This document shows, piece after piece, positions 1 through 7,800 of a stretch of DNA of 32,191 bases. The DNA comes from JBELMB01 sp042088665 (GTDB lineage Bacteria > Pseudomonadota > Alphaproteobacteria > Rhodobacterales > Rhodobacteraceae). Numbering within the stretch: the stretch's first letter is position 1; the number at the start of each line of letters is the position of its first letter. The notes under the pieces are model-generated. The model saw nothing but the letters and a program-made list of their open reading frames with translations. It ran no database searches and had not been told where the DNA came from. The position numbers and the translations under genes were made by a program. Where the stretch lies: contig JBELMB010000046.1 of the NCBI GenBank assembly GCA_042088665.1, forward strand, positions 1 through 32,191, written 5' to 3'.

Positions 1-52
1 TACTTGACTACGAATCAAGGGGTCGGGGGTTCGAATCCTCCTCGGTCCGCCA
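1..52 (+). tRNA. tRNA-Arg (anticodon ACG), 3' portion; 5' end lies before the window
   Basis: The anticodon arm is complete: stem CTTGA (3-7) pairs with TCAAG (15-19) around the 7-base loop CTACGAA (8-14), which puts ACG at 10-12. A 5-base variable region (20-24), a T arm with GGGGG/CCTCC around TTCGAAT (25-41), the 3' acceptor strand TCGGTCC (42-48), discriminator G49 and encoded CCA (50-52) follow. The D arm and 5' acceptor strand are outside the window. ACG reads arginine CGN codons after A34 is deaminated to inosine, the job of TadA, which is encoded at 25737 in this window. Confidence 0.93.
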
Positions 53-373
53 CTACCTCAGGGTAGGGCGTTGTCTCCAAGTTAAATCGACAGAATGGCA
101 GAGATCTGCTGTTTTATTCACTTGGTTTTTTTGTTCGCTTTGGCGAGCAATTGCATATGCAGGTATTCTGATCGTTTTGCGTCGATCAAAAGCGCTATTG
201 GCCAATCGAAGCGTCTTGGCGCGATGCCGCTTCTCCGCATATCCGTAGCTACGCGTACAAAGTATTCAGAACGCTGGTCCAGACGGCCCGTACATGGCTC
301 ATCCGGGGAATGGACCTGTCGCGGAAGTGTTCCGCTCCTTTGACTTTGCAGTTTGCCACAAATGAGAGACGAC
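53..373. other. Gene-poor spacer after the tRNA
   Basis: I see no credible gene here. A short inverted repeat GCAGA/TCTGC at 98-109, followed by a T-rich stretch, could act as a weak terminator for the tRNA. The tract at 121-135 contains a run of seven T. Open frames on both strands lack recognisable family features or good ribosome-binding sites. The minus-strand frame through 170-260 has a faintly protein-like stretch I could not assign. Confidence 0.5.
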
Positions 374-960
374 ATGGCACCGAAACCACCCCCTGATTCC
401 GCGCCTGAGCCGTGCGCGTCGCCTTCACGAGCGGGCTGCCGCGCTAACAAGGGGCCGCAGATTTTGGGCTTGGCTCCTCGACGCTGAGCCGCTGGATCCA
501 GCAGGATCGGCGTAAACCTGAAAAGCCAACCGTCCAATCCGATCTGGAACGGGACTTCAACGCAAACCGACCGAACCAGAATTGGGCCGCTGACATCAGC
601 GATGCCCGGACGCAGGAGGGCTGGCTGTTGTCCTCGGTGTGCATTCAAAGCGGGGCGTTGGAAATGGCCATTGCTTTGTGCAGGCCACCCAAGGGCTGCA
701 GTCACCATTCCGACCGCGGCAGCAAATACTGCTCTCATGACGACCAGAAGATCCTGCGCCAGCATGGACTCCGGGCGTCCATGATCGGAACCGGGAACTG
801 CTGCGACACCGTGGCTGTCTAGCGTCGGGCGAACAGTGCCCCACAGTGTTTTCTGATCTTCCTCAAAGTCTTAAAGACCAGCAGGGCTGAACTGCTGTGG
901 CAGCAATCCCGGCGGAGGCATTGCGATGTTGAGATGGCGGCGGGCCAGTTGCCTCGATTG
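374..960 (+). pseudogene. Decayed IS3-family transposase (OrfA/OrfB remnants)
   Basis: An ATG at 374 opens an OrfA-like N-terminus (MAPKPPPDS...), and about 90 bases on, in another frame, comes an OrfA helix-turn-helix-like piece (GLGSSTLSRWIQQDR, from about 466). The reading runs straight into OrfB rve-type sequence: RPNQNWAADISDARTQEGW, then HHSDRGSKYCSHDDQ, then a degraded GNCCDTVAV ending in a stop near 821. The first two acidic positions of the IS3 DDE triad are visible. The spacing between them is about 20 residues short and the final Glu region is lost at the stop. In a different frame AELLWQQS (about 885-910) resembles the usual IS3 C-terminal region. Several frame changes, an internal deletion and a stop make it non-functional. 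Terminal inverted repeats were not found. The right boundary is approximate. Confidence 0.8.
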
Positions 961-1634
961 ACGAGCGTTTGAGCATTTCGTAGGCACTGCGCCGCGGTCC
1001 GCTCCGTAACCCGAGGCGGGGAAGAACCAGACCGCAAACTCTGGTGGGGCAAGCCAGGATCCTGGGACAGGTCACAACCGGCCAAGTCGCTGGTTGTGCG
1101 GACGTGCCACGCCCTCGTCAATCGCGATTTGACGCTGCGATGATCAAAACCGGCTCTTGGTTTCTGGAGCCGTCGTTCCATCACAGGGTGTCGATGTGGA
1201 GGGTGTCAAATGGCTTGGCCCGCTTGATTGAGCGGATACACCTCGGCCGTCGATGAGGTTTGGCGGGCGAAGACGGGGTTTGCGCGGGACCTGCGCCTTC
1301 GGCGTGGCAGGTCAAAATCATCCCACTCGCGGGGCGTTTGGTGGGCGATGTTGCCGTTGCAGAGTTCTCCACGGACCTTCGGAAACGAAAGCACGCAGGT
1401 CAGCGAAAACACCGCAAGGATCTCGCGACGTCTTGCAGTGCAACGCCTGTCCTGCGGCTTATGACATGTTGCGATTGAATCTTTCCGCAACGTCAGTTAT
1501 GCGCTTGACCTTTGCTGAGTGAGCGTTTTGCGCACGGGTAGAGGTCGCAATTCCAGCCCCATTTGTGTGCACCGGTGCCTCCGGCCCTCTTCGGCATTGT
1601 CTTGGATGGCGGTAGCGTCACGGAAAGGATCACG
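961..1634. other. Unassigned region between IS remnant and NUDIX gene
   Basis: No gene is supported. Several overlapping open frames of 60-120 codons exist on both strands, but none has a family motif, a good ribosome-binding site or convincing codon use. It may be further debris of inserted DNA next to the tRNA gene. The last 100 bases should hold the promoter of the downstream NUDIX gene, but no clear -35/-10 pair was recognised. Confidence 0.4.
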
Positions 1635-2096
1635 ATGGCGAAGGTCGGTCAACAGATCGCGGCCTTGCCCCTGCGCTGGACCGCAAAGGGTCAGATCAAG
1701 GTTCTGATGGTGACGTCCCGCGACACCGGTCGGTGGGTGATGCCCAAGGGTTGGGAAATGGACGGCAAGAAACCATGGGCTGCTGCCGAGATCGAAGCTC
1801 TCGAAGAGGCGGGTGCCGCTGGATACATCTCCAAGAAGGTTCTGGGTCAGTACTGCTACGCAAAGATGCTCGCGAATGGCGATGCCTTGCCTTGCGTGGT
1901 GCAAGTGTACCCGATGGTCGTCAGCGAGCTGCTGCGCAACTGGAAGGAACGCGATCAGCGGCGACGCAAGTGGTTTTCACTTGGTGGCGCTGCGCGCCGC
2001 GTCGATGAAGCAGAGCTGTCCGACTTGCTGAATAAGCTTCAGCAGGATCCGCAGATCCTTCATACCCTTAGAAAGGACGCAGGCCGGAAGCGCTGA
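1635..2096 (+). CDS. NUDIX hydrolase (153 aa)
   Basis: A small NUDIX-fold protein of the kind that hydrolyses nucleoside diphosphate derivatives or diphosphoinositol-like compounds; the substrate cannot be told from sequence. The start at 1635 is preferred because AAAGGA lies a few bases upstream and the family N-terminus begins there; an in-frame GTG/ATG extension back to 1563 adds low-complexity residues. The N-terminal strand IAALPLRW is followed by VMPKGW and a NUDIX box at about residues 39-61 that ends in EALEEAGA. The metal-binding EExxEE-like acids E54, E57 and E58 are kept. The box is not canonical: K45 stands where the first Glu is expected and I53 where the Arg of REUXEE is expected. 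The K is, from memory, common in the alphaproteobacterial GWxMxGKKP subgroup, while the Ile looks unusual. It is monocistronic and converges on the peroxidase gene. Confidence 0.85.
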   Translation: MAKVGQQIAALPLRWTAKGQIKVLMVTSRDTGRWVMPKGWEMDGKKPWAAAEIEALEEAGAAGYISKKVLGQYCYAKMLANGDALPCVVQVYPMVVSELLRNWKERDQRRRKWFSLGGAARRVDEAELSDLLNKLQQDPQILHTLRKDAGRKR

Positions 2097-2116
2097 AGCG
2101 TCCGGCCCACTAGAGG

Positions 2117-2132
2117 GGGTCTTGGGAGACCC
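2117..2132. terminator. Hairpin GGGTCT/AGACCC, candidate terminator
   Basis: A perfect 6-bp stem with loop TGGG starts 20 bases after the NUDIX stop codon, between two convergent genes. There is no U-run on either side, so it is not a textbook Rho-independent terminator. Confidence 0.4.
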
Positions 2133-2152
2133 ATCGGGTAGTCTCAGGTGTC

Positions 2153-2172
2153 GACGCAGTCGCAACTGCGTC
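2153..2172. terminator. Hairpin GACGCAGT/ACTGCGTC, candidate bidirectional terminator
   Basis: A perfect 8-bp stem with a CGCA tetraloop lies 13 bases beyond the stop codon of the minus-strand peroxidase gene and 57 bases beyond the NUDIX stop. Its place between convergent genes fits a shared terminator. A T-run is absent. Confidence 0.5.
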
Positions 2173-2184
2173 AACGCAAGATGG

Positions 2185-3528
2185 TCAATCGACGGGCAGG
2201 CCGCTGGGCACCCAGCCTGGACGTCCCAACGGACGCTGCAGCGCGGTTTCGCCGGTCAGGGAGTGCAGGAACGCTTCGAGCGCGTCGATGTCTCCTTCGA
2301 CCATGTCCACCGGCGTCAGGTCCAGGGTGGTCGCCTGCCGATGCTGCTCTTCACTGTGCAGGATCAGGGTGAAATCCTCTTCCGTGAGCCAAGGCACATC
2401 GGGCAGGCGGGCCATGCCCGGCGTCCAGTTTGCCCGCATCGTCACCGGGTCGCACATATGGCGGATCATATCGCGCAGGTCCGTATAGGCACCGTTGTGA
2501 CCATATGGCCCGGTCAGCGCCACGTTTCGAAGGCTCGGCGTACGGAAGCGGTATGCATCCGCCGGGTCCCGCGTCGTTTCCATCCGGCCAAGATCGCGCG
2601 GGAGCGTGTCCCCGTCAAAGGGCCGCCCGGGTCCGAACTGTGGCAGACCGACCGCGTGAAAGTCCTGATCTGAGAACATCGGCCCGTTGTGGCAAGACAC
2701 ACATCCCGCGTCGCCAAAGAACAACTCCCGCCCGCGTTCTGCCAGCGGATCGAGTGGCGTCCCGTGGTTGACATAGTTGTCGTATGGACTGTCAAAGCTC
2801 TGCCATTCCGTGCCGATGAAGGCCGCGAGAGAATTCACGATCTCCACGATCGTGATGTCATCGGCGTCCTTGACATGCGGGAAGGCGAGCAGGAAGGCCG
2901 TCTCATAGGCAGGCTTTTCACGCACGCGTTGCGCAACCAGCGACCACCCCTTGTCGATGCGGTCCGCAAAGGCTGCGCCAAGTTCGTTATCCTCCGGACC
3001 GCCTGCCATCTCGGCGGCGGAACTCATCGGGAACAGGGCTTGCGCCGCAAGGATGGAATTCAGCCCCACCGGCGTCAAATCGCCTGCCGGTGTGTCAAAA
3101 CCCGAGGGATGATCCGGGTTCACAGCGACGCGGCCATCGTGGAACAGGTTCTGCATCTCGGCAAAACCAGCGTTCCAGAGCGCCGGCGCATTGCGCGGAA
3201 TCCGGTGTCCGATCCTCGTTGTTCCGATGGTGCCGGAACGGCGTTCGGCCCCAAGGCCGAACCCACCTTCACCGATCCCGAGGCTGAGGCCGTCGGCCCC
3301 GTGCAGGTCGTGGTGGTGACATGTCGCGCAGCTGATATTCAGGTTGCCCGACAGAAGCTTATCGTAAAACAAAAGCTGGCCGAGGCGCGCTTGCGAGGTG
3401 TCAAAGGCGACGAATTCCTCAGCCGTGAGGCTTTCGGCTTCGGCCCCTGAGGACAACGCGAAAACGGCCAGTGAGGCCGCAGAGAACAACCGCATGAGCG
3501 GCTTTGTGAAGGCAGTCTTCAGAGGCAT
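2185..3528 (-). CDS. Diheme cytochrome c peroxidase / MauG-type protein (447 aa)
   Basis: A periplasmic diheme protein of the bacterial cytochrome c peroxidase/MauG superfamily, which reduces H2O2 with electrons from small cytochromes or oxidises protein substrates. It has an N-terminal signal peptide (hydrophobic stretch about 10-28, AEA near 29-31) and two c-heme sites: CATCH at residues 67-71 and CVSCH at 276-280. The regions between them (RNAPALWN, HDGR, FRTPSLRN, YGHNGAYTDL) are typical of this superfamily. At 447 residues it is longer than classical CcpA (about 320-340), so it belongs to the longer MauG-like group; a specific substrate cannot be assigned. Reading starts at an ATG with no near gene upstream; the preceding 216 bases would hold its promoter. 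Confidence 0.9.
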   Translation of the reverse strand: MPLKTAFTKPLMRLFSAASLAVFALSSGAEAESLTAEEFVAFDTSQARLGQLLFYDKLLSGNLNISCATCHHHDLHGADGLSLGIGEGGFGLGAERRSGTIGTTRIGHRIPRNAPALWNAGFAEMQNLFHDGRVAVNPDHPSGFDTPAGDLTPVGLNSILAAQALFPMSSAAEMAGGPEDNELGAAFADRIDKGWSLVAQRVREKPAYETAFLLAFPHVKDADDITIVEIVNSLAAFIGTEWQSFDSPYDNYVNHGTPLDPLAERGRELFFGDAGCVSCHNGPMFSDQDFHAVGLPQFGPGRPFDGDTLPRDLGRMETTRDPADAYRFRTPSLRNVALTGPYGHNGAYTDLRDMIRHMCDPVTMRANWTPGMARLPDVPWLTEEDFTLILHSEEQHRQATTLDLTPVDMVEGDIDALEAFLHSLTGETALQRPLGRPGWVPSGLPVD

Positions 3529-3628
3529 GGCAGACCCGTGATCAATACATGAAAGGGATAATTAACCGAAATGTGATCGGGTTGTAACGCCAAAGCAAGT
3601 GTCAGATATGTCACGGAATTTTCCTCAG

Positions 3629-3637
3629 TTATCCACA
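3629..3637 (+). promoter_or_regulatory. Perfect DnaA-box 9-mer TTATCCACA
   Basis: An exact match to the consensus DnaA box in the intergenic region upstream of the minus-strand peroxidase gene. A single box is weak evidence of function. A second exact copy in inverse orientation is at 4803-4811. Confidence 0.35.
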
Positions 3638-3668
3638 GAACATGCACATTTCTCGAGAATTTGAGGAA

Positions 3669-3683
3669 GTTCTTTCCGAGTTC
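3669..3683 (+). promoter_or_regulatory. LexA-type GTTC-N7-GTTC direct repeat
   Basis: GTTCTTTCCGAGTTC fits the alphaproteobacterial SOS-box consensus GTTC-N7-GTTC. It lies 141 bases upstream of the peroxidase start and just past the end of the flavin reductase gene. About one such 8-base match is expected by chance in 32 kb on both strands, so the intergenic position is the only added support. Confidence 0.25.
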
Positions 3684-3689
3684 GGGAAG

Positions 3690-3705
3690 CGTCGCTTGGG
3701 CGACG
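3690..3705. terminator. Hairpin CGTCGC/GCGACG after the flavin reductase gene
   Basis: A perfect 6-bp stem with loop TTGG lies about 40 bases downstream of the minus-strand flavin reductase stop codon. No T-run follows in that direction. Plausible as a transcript end, not certain. Confidence 0.35.
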
Positions 3706-3744
3706 ATTCTACGTTGACAAGTTTGACGCCAAAAACCTGATGAT

Positions 3745-4245
3745 TCAGTGAACGAGACTGGCGTATTGACCCTCGTGAAACAGCAGGGGCGCGCCTTCAC
3801 CGGAGGTGACTCGGATGACCCGACCCACCACGATGGAATGGTCACCCCCGTCATGCGCGGCCACCTGAGCGCACTCAAACCGCGACAAGCATCCTTCGAT
3901 CAGCGGCACGCCCTTGGGGCAGGGGTGCCAATCGATACCGTCGAAGGCATCCCCCGCACTGGCAAACCCTTGGCAGATCGGCTTTTGCCTCTCCGCCAGC
4001 ACATGGATTGCGTAGTGCTGTGCCGCGATGAAAAAGGGGTAGCGAGTGGAGGATTTCGCCGGGGACCACAGAACCAGTGGTGGGTCCAGAGACAGGCTGG
4101 CAAAACTGTTGGCCGTCATTCCCAACGGCCCTGTCGGCGTGTTGCACGTGATCACCGTGATGCCTGTCGCAAAGCGCCCCAAGGCGTTCCGAAAGGCGCG
4201 GGGATCGGCGGTGTCCGGGTCAAAACTTTCTAAAACTGGCGTCAT
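3745..4245 (-). CDS. Flavin reductase-like, FMN-binding split-barrel protein (166 aa)
   Basis: A member of the flavin reductase domain family (HpaC/flavoredoxin-like split barrel), which reduces free FMN or FAD with NAD(P)H, often for a partner monooxygenase. Visible family features are the N-terminal FRNALGRFATGITVIT, then MTANSFASLSLDPPLVLW (flavin-binding loop), FAIHVLAE-like AIHVLAERQ, a central IPLIEG-like PLIEGCLSRF, and HSIVVGRV near the C-terminus. The start at 4245 is preferred because residues before MTPVLESF are not family-like; an upstream in-frame ATG at 4335 would add 30 residues, part of them coded by a hexamer repeat. No monooxygenase partner is nearby, so the acceptor of the reduced flavin is unknown. 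Confidence 0.88.
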   Translation of the reverse strand: MTPVLESFDPDTADPRAFRNALGRFATGITVITCNTPTGPLGMTANSFASLSLDPPLVLWSPAKSSTRYPFFIAAQHYAIHVLAERQKPICQGFASAGDAFDGIDWHPCPKGVPLIEGCLSRFECAQVAAHDGGDHSIVVGRVIRVTSGEGAPLLFHEGQYASLVH

Positions 4246-4259
4246 ATTGCGACCAGCCT

Positions 4260-4290
4260 TTGGGCTTGGGCTTGGGCAGTGGCTTGGGGC
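4260..4290 (+). repeat. Imperfect TTGGGC hexamer run
   Basis: Three exact TTGGGC units (4260-4277) are followed by AGTGGC and TTGGGG. The run sits 15 bases before the preferred flavin reductase start, inside its possible 5' leader or N-terminal extension. Confidence 0.6.
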
Positions 4291-4887
4291 AAGGGTGTCG
4301 ATGTCACATTTGATCTCCGGATCCATTTTGGTCATGCGTGGCGCGCCTGAGGGGCTTCTGCGCGGTTCGCTACGCCTCAGTTAGGATGACCGCTGTGCGC
4401 GCCAAGAGCCATGTCCATGCGGTCATCGGAAGGATGGCGCGCGGATGGCGCATGAAAATGAGCAGCCGGCTTGGGCGATGCCCGGTAAATGCCCGGCGAA
4501 TTGGGTGCTGTCGGTCCGGGACGCCCCCGGAATTCACACAAACGGCCCCGTTGACCCGTGTCCAATGGGGGGTTCGGCCAGGCCTTGGCAGGGGCTTGCA
4601 GGGCGTCAATCGGGCTCAAGAAACAGCTCTGAGGACTGTCTCGGGACCGTGTGCAAGACTGCCCCAAGGTCCGCCTGAGCGTCTCAAACGGCGCAAAACC
4701 AAAGAAATCGCCGCATATATGCCACATTTTACCCCCCATATTGGGGTCCCGAGGGGGAAAGACACCCGGTTTGCCTCAATCCACAATTTTCGTTCTAGCG
4801 ATTGTGGATAAAATAAGTTAAGCAAAAAATCAGAGCAAAAAGCCTGCCAAAAAAATAAGGCGGGACCAGAGGTAGAGCGGTGTAATC
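4291..4887. promoter_or_regulatory. Long control region upstream of the adhesin gene
   Basis: About 600 bases without a credible gene. The distal part is GC-rich; the last 200 bases become AT-rich, unlike their surroundings. It includes a CCCCA/TGGGG hairpin at 4734-4746, the 9-bp dyad at 4779-4809, and A-rich tracts from 4810 to 4860. A loose TTGCCT (4771) to TTCTAG (4793) pair with 16-base spacing is a possible promoter overlapped by the dyad. The start-proximal ribosome site is weak (AGAGG about 15 bases before the ATG). Confidence 0.5.
4779..4809. promoter_or_regulatory. Perfect 9-bp inverted repeat, candidate operator
   Basis: ATCCACAAT (4779-4787) and ATTGTGGAT (4801-4809) form an exact dyad with a 13-base spacer, giving half-site centres 22 bp apart, about two helical turns. 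It is not followed by a T-run, so a terminator is unlikely. The right arm extends to TGTGGATAA (4803-4811), the complement of the consensus DnaA box. It ends about 80 bases before the adhesin start codon, a good place for a repressor or activator site. Confidence 0.5.
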
Positions 4888-7800
4888 ATGAACGCGATTG
4901 ATTTCGTGGTCCGTACACGTACGGGCGGTGTGGAACGTGGATCTGTTGGTGGCGAAGATCAGGGTTTCCTGCTCGACGCATCCGGCGGCAAGGATATCTC
5001 CCTGAACATCAATCAGCAGGACTTGCGCGGGTACGACCGTGCAGCCAATGACCTGTTGATCACGCTGGCCGACGGTCGTGTCATTGTTCTGGAAAATTAC
5101 TTTGCAGATGGCGGCGCAGGTCTGGCGGACAGCCGGCTCTTTGTCAGCGCCAATGGCAACCTCAACCAGGTCAGCTTTGTCGAGGCCGACGGCGGCGCGC
5201 TCTTTGCGCAATACGGCCCGACAGAAACCTGGGGCAAATGGAGCCCGACCGAAGAGCTCATCTTTGTCGACGACCCAGAGGTCTTGCCTCAGGTCGCAGG
5301 TGCTTATGGCGAAGAAGAAGAAGTCAGCATGCTGGGCGCGGCCCTACTTGGTATGGGCGGTGCAGGCGGGGCCGGGCTTGGCGCCCTGCTGGGTCTGCCA
5401 TTGCTCTTCCCCGGTGGCGGCAACGATGATGACGGCAACGAAGAACCTGCCTGGATTCCACCCACCGTGGATGACCCAGAAGCGGACTACGACATCAGCG
5501 GCAACGATGCCGCGGAACTGACCGTCACGGGCACAGCGACTCCCGGCTCCAGGATCGAGATCGTGATGGGTGATGACACGGTGACTGCCGTGGCTGGTGA
5601 CGATTCCAAGTGGTCCGTCACCTTCACCGGCGACGATTTCCCGGATGACGGCACTTACACCGACGTGCCGGTCAAGGTAACCGACCCGAACGGCACGGTG
5701 ACCGATCTGACCGGCCCGAGCTTTGACATCGACACCACGCCTCCAATGGCGGAGGCGACCGAGGGCACTGTTTCTGTCGGCTATATCGTGAACGCGGATG
5801 ACCAATCGGACGGGGTGACAATCTCTGGCACAGGCGAGGCGGGCGCGACACTGACCATCGAGGTTGGAAGCATCGCGCAAGTCACGACCATTGCCGACGA
5901 TGGCACCTGGTCCTTTGAGTTCGACGACTCGGTGTTTGGCACCGGCGAATACACGACCGACATCACGCTGACTGCGGTTGACGCCATGGGCAATGTCACC
6001 ACGGTCACCGATCAGGTGCAGGTCGACACGATCAACATGGTCTCGCTCGACAATGCGCCGCTGACCGGGGACAACCTGATCTCGGCGACGGAACATGCGG
6101 CGGGCGTCACACTGTCCGGGTCCAGCCAGGCCGGATCCGTGATTTCTGTTGTGATTGCAGGCGTTACCCAGACGGCCACTGCCGCAGATGACGGCAGCTG
6201 GAGCGTGACCTTCGCCAGCACTGACCTCGCCTCGGGCACCTATACTGCCACGGCAGAGATCACCTCGACCGATGCGGCGGGCAATATCTCGTCGATGTCG
6301 CACAGCTTTGATGTGGATACCGAAAGCGCGGTAACCATCGACACATCGTCTATCGCCGGGGACGGCGTGATCAACGGTGCCGAAGCGCAGACCATCCTGA
6401 CTGTGACGGGCACTGGTGAGGCCGGCTCGACCATCACGGTGATGTCTGGCTTCTCGACGCTGGGCACCGTCATCGTTGCGGACGATGGCACATGGAGCCT
6501 CGATTTCAGCACGGCCAACCTCGAAGGAGGGCCGGGCCATTCGGAACTGGGCTACACCAGCACCCTGACCGCCACGGCCACGGATGCCGCTGGCAATACG
6601 TCGAGCGCGTCGGGCGACGTGACTGTCGACACAAACACCGAACTCTTTGCGTTGGTCGTGGATGACGACGGTGTCATCAATGCAACCGAACGCGCCGATG
6701 GTGTCGAAATCAACGGCGGCGCCGCAGCAAACGCAGCGATCAGCGTCGTGGTGGGCGGTGTGACCCTGACGACCACGGCAGATGACACCGGCGCATGGTC
6801 CGTGACCGTGCCCGCCGCGGACGTTCCCAGCGGGCTTGGCACCCTGAGTGCTGACATCACCTCCACCGATCCGGCAGGCAACAGCACCAGCGTTTCGTTC
6901 GATATTCCGGTTGATACCGAAACCTCGGTCAGCGTGGACACTGCCAACGTCGAGGGCGACGGCACCATCAACCTGGTCGAAGCGCAGGATGGCTTTACCC
7001 TGACCGGCACGGCCGAACCCAATGCAAGCATTCAGGGCGTGTTGACCCCGGCCGGCGGTGGCGCGGGCGTGCCATTCACGGCGACAGCGGATGCCTCCGG
7101 CAACTGGTCTTACGACATGCCGGCCAGCGTCGTGCCGATCGGCGCAGAGACCACGTTTGACGTGACGGTCGAAGCCACGGATGCGGCTGGCAACACGGCG
7201 ACCAGCAGCGGCACCATCGCCATCGACACGCTGACATCTGTCGGCGTCGAGACAGGCACCGTCGAAGGCGACGGCACCATCAACGCATCAGAGCGCGCCG
7301 ATGGCGTGACCCTGACCGGCACGGCCCAGCCCGGCGCCACGGTCGTGGTCGACATGGGCGGCGCCCTCGAGACGGTGACCGCAGACGGATCCGGCAACTG
7401 GAGTGCGGATTTCACCACCAGTGAGATCCCCACCGGCGAGCAATCCGTAGCCGTGACCGCCACCGCAACGGATGCGGCAGGCAACGTCGAGACCGCCACC
7501 GGCAGCATCGACGTGGACACGGTGACCGCTGTCACGGCAGCCTTTGTCGACGGTGACGGCACCGTGAACATGGTCGAGCGCGCCGATGGCGTGGTTCTGG
7601 CTGGCACTGCCGAAGCAGGCGCAGCGATCTCCATCGCCATTTCCGGCACAACGCTCACCGCAGTGGCCGATGGCAACGGGGATTGGTCGGTGGACGTGCC
7701 GGTGACAGCGATCCCGGACGGCACCACCTCGCTTTCTGCGACCGTCACGGCAACAGACGCCGCGGGCAACACGGCCAGCGCCTCTCCCACTGTTGATATC

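Noticed and set aside
118..765. 215-codon minus-strand frame through the IS remnant
   Set aside because: Partly antisense to the recognisable IS3 pieces, with no family features in its own right.
3714..3720. TTGACA at about 3714 as a -35 box
   Set aside because: No suitable -10 box and no gene on the plus strand to drive; the neighbours are both on the minus strand.
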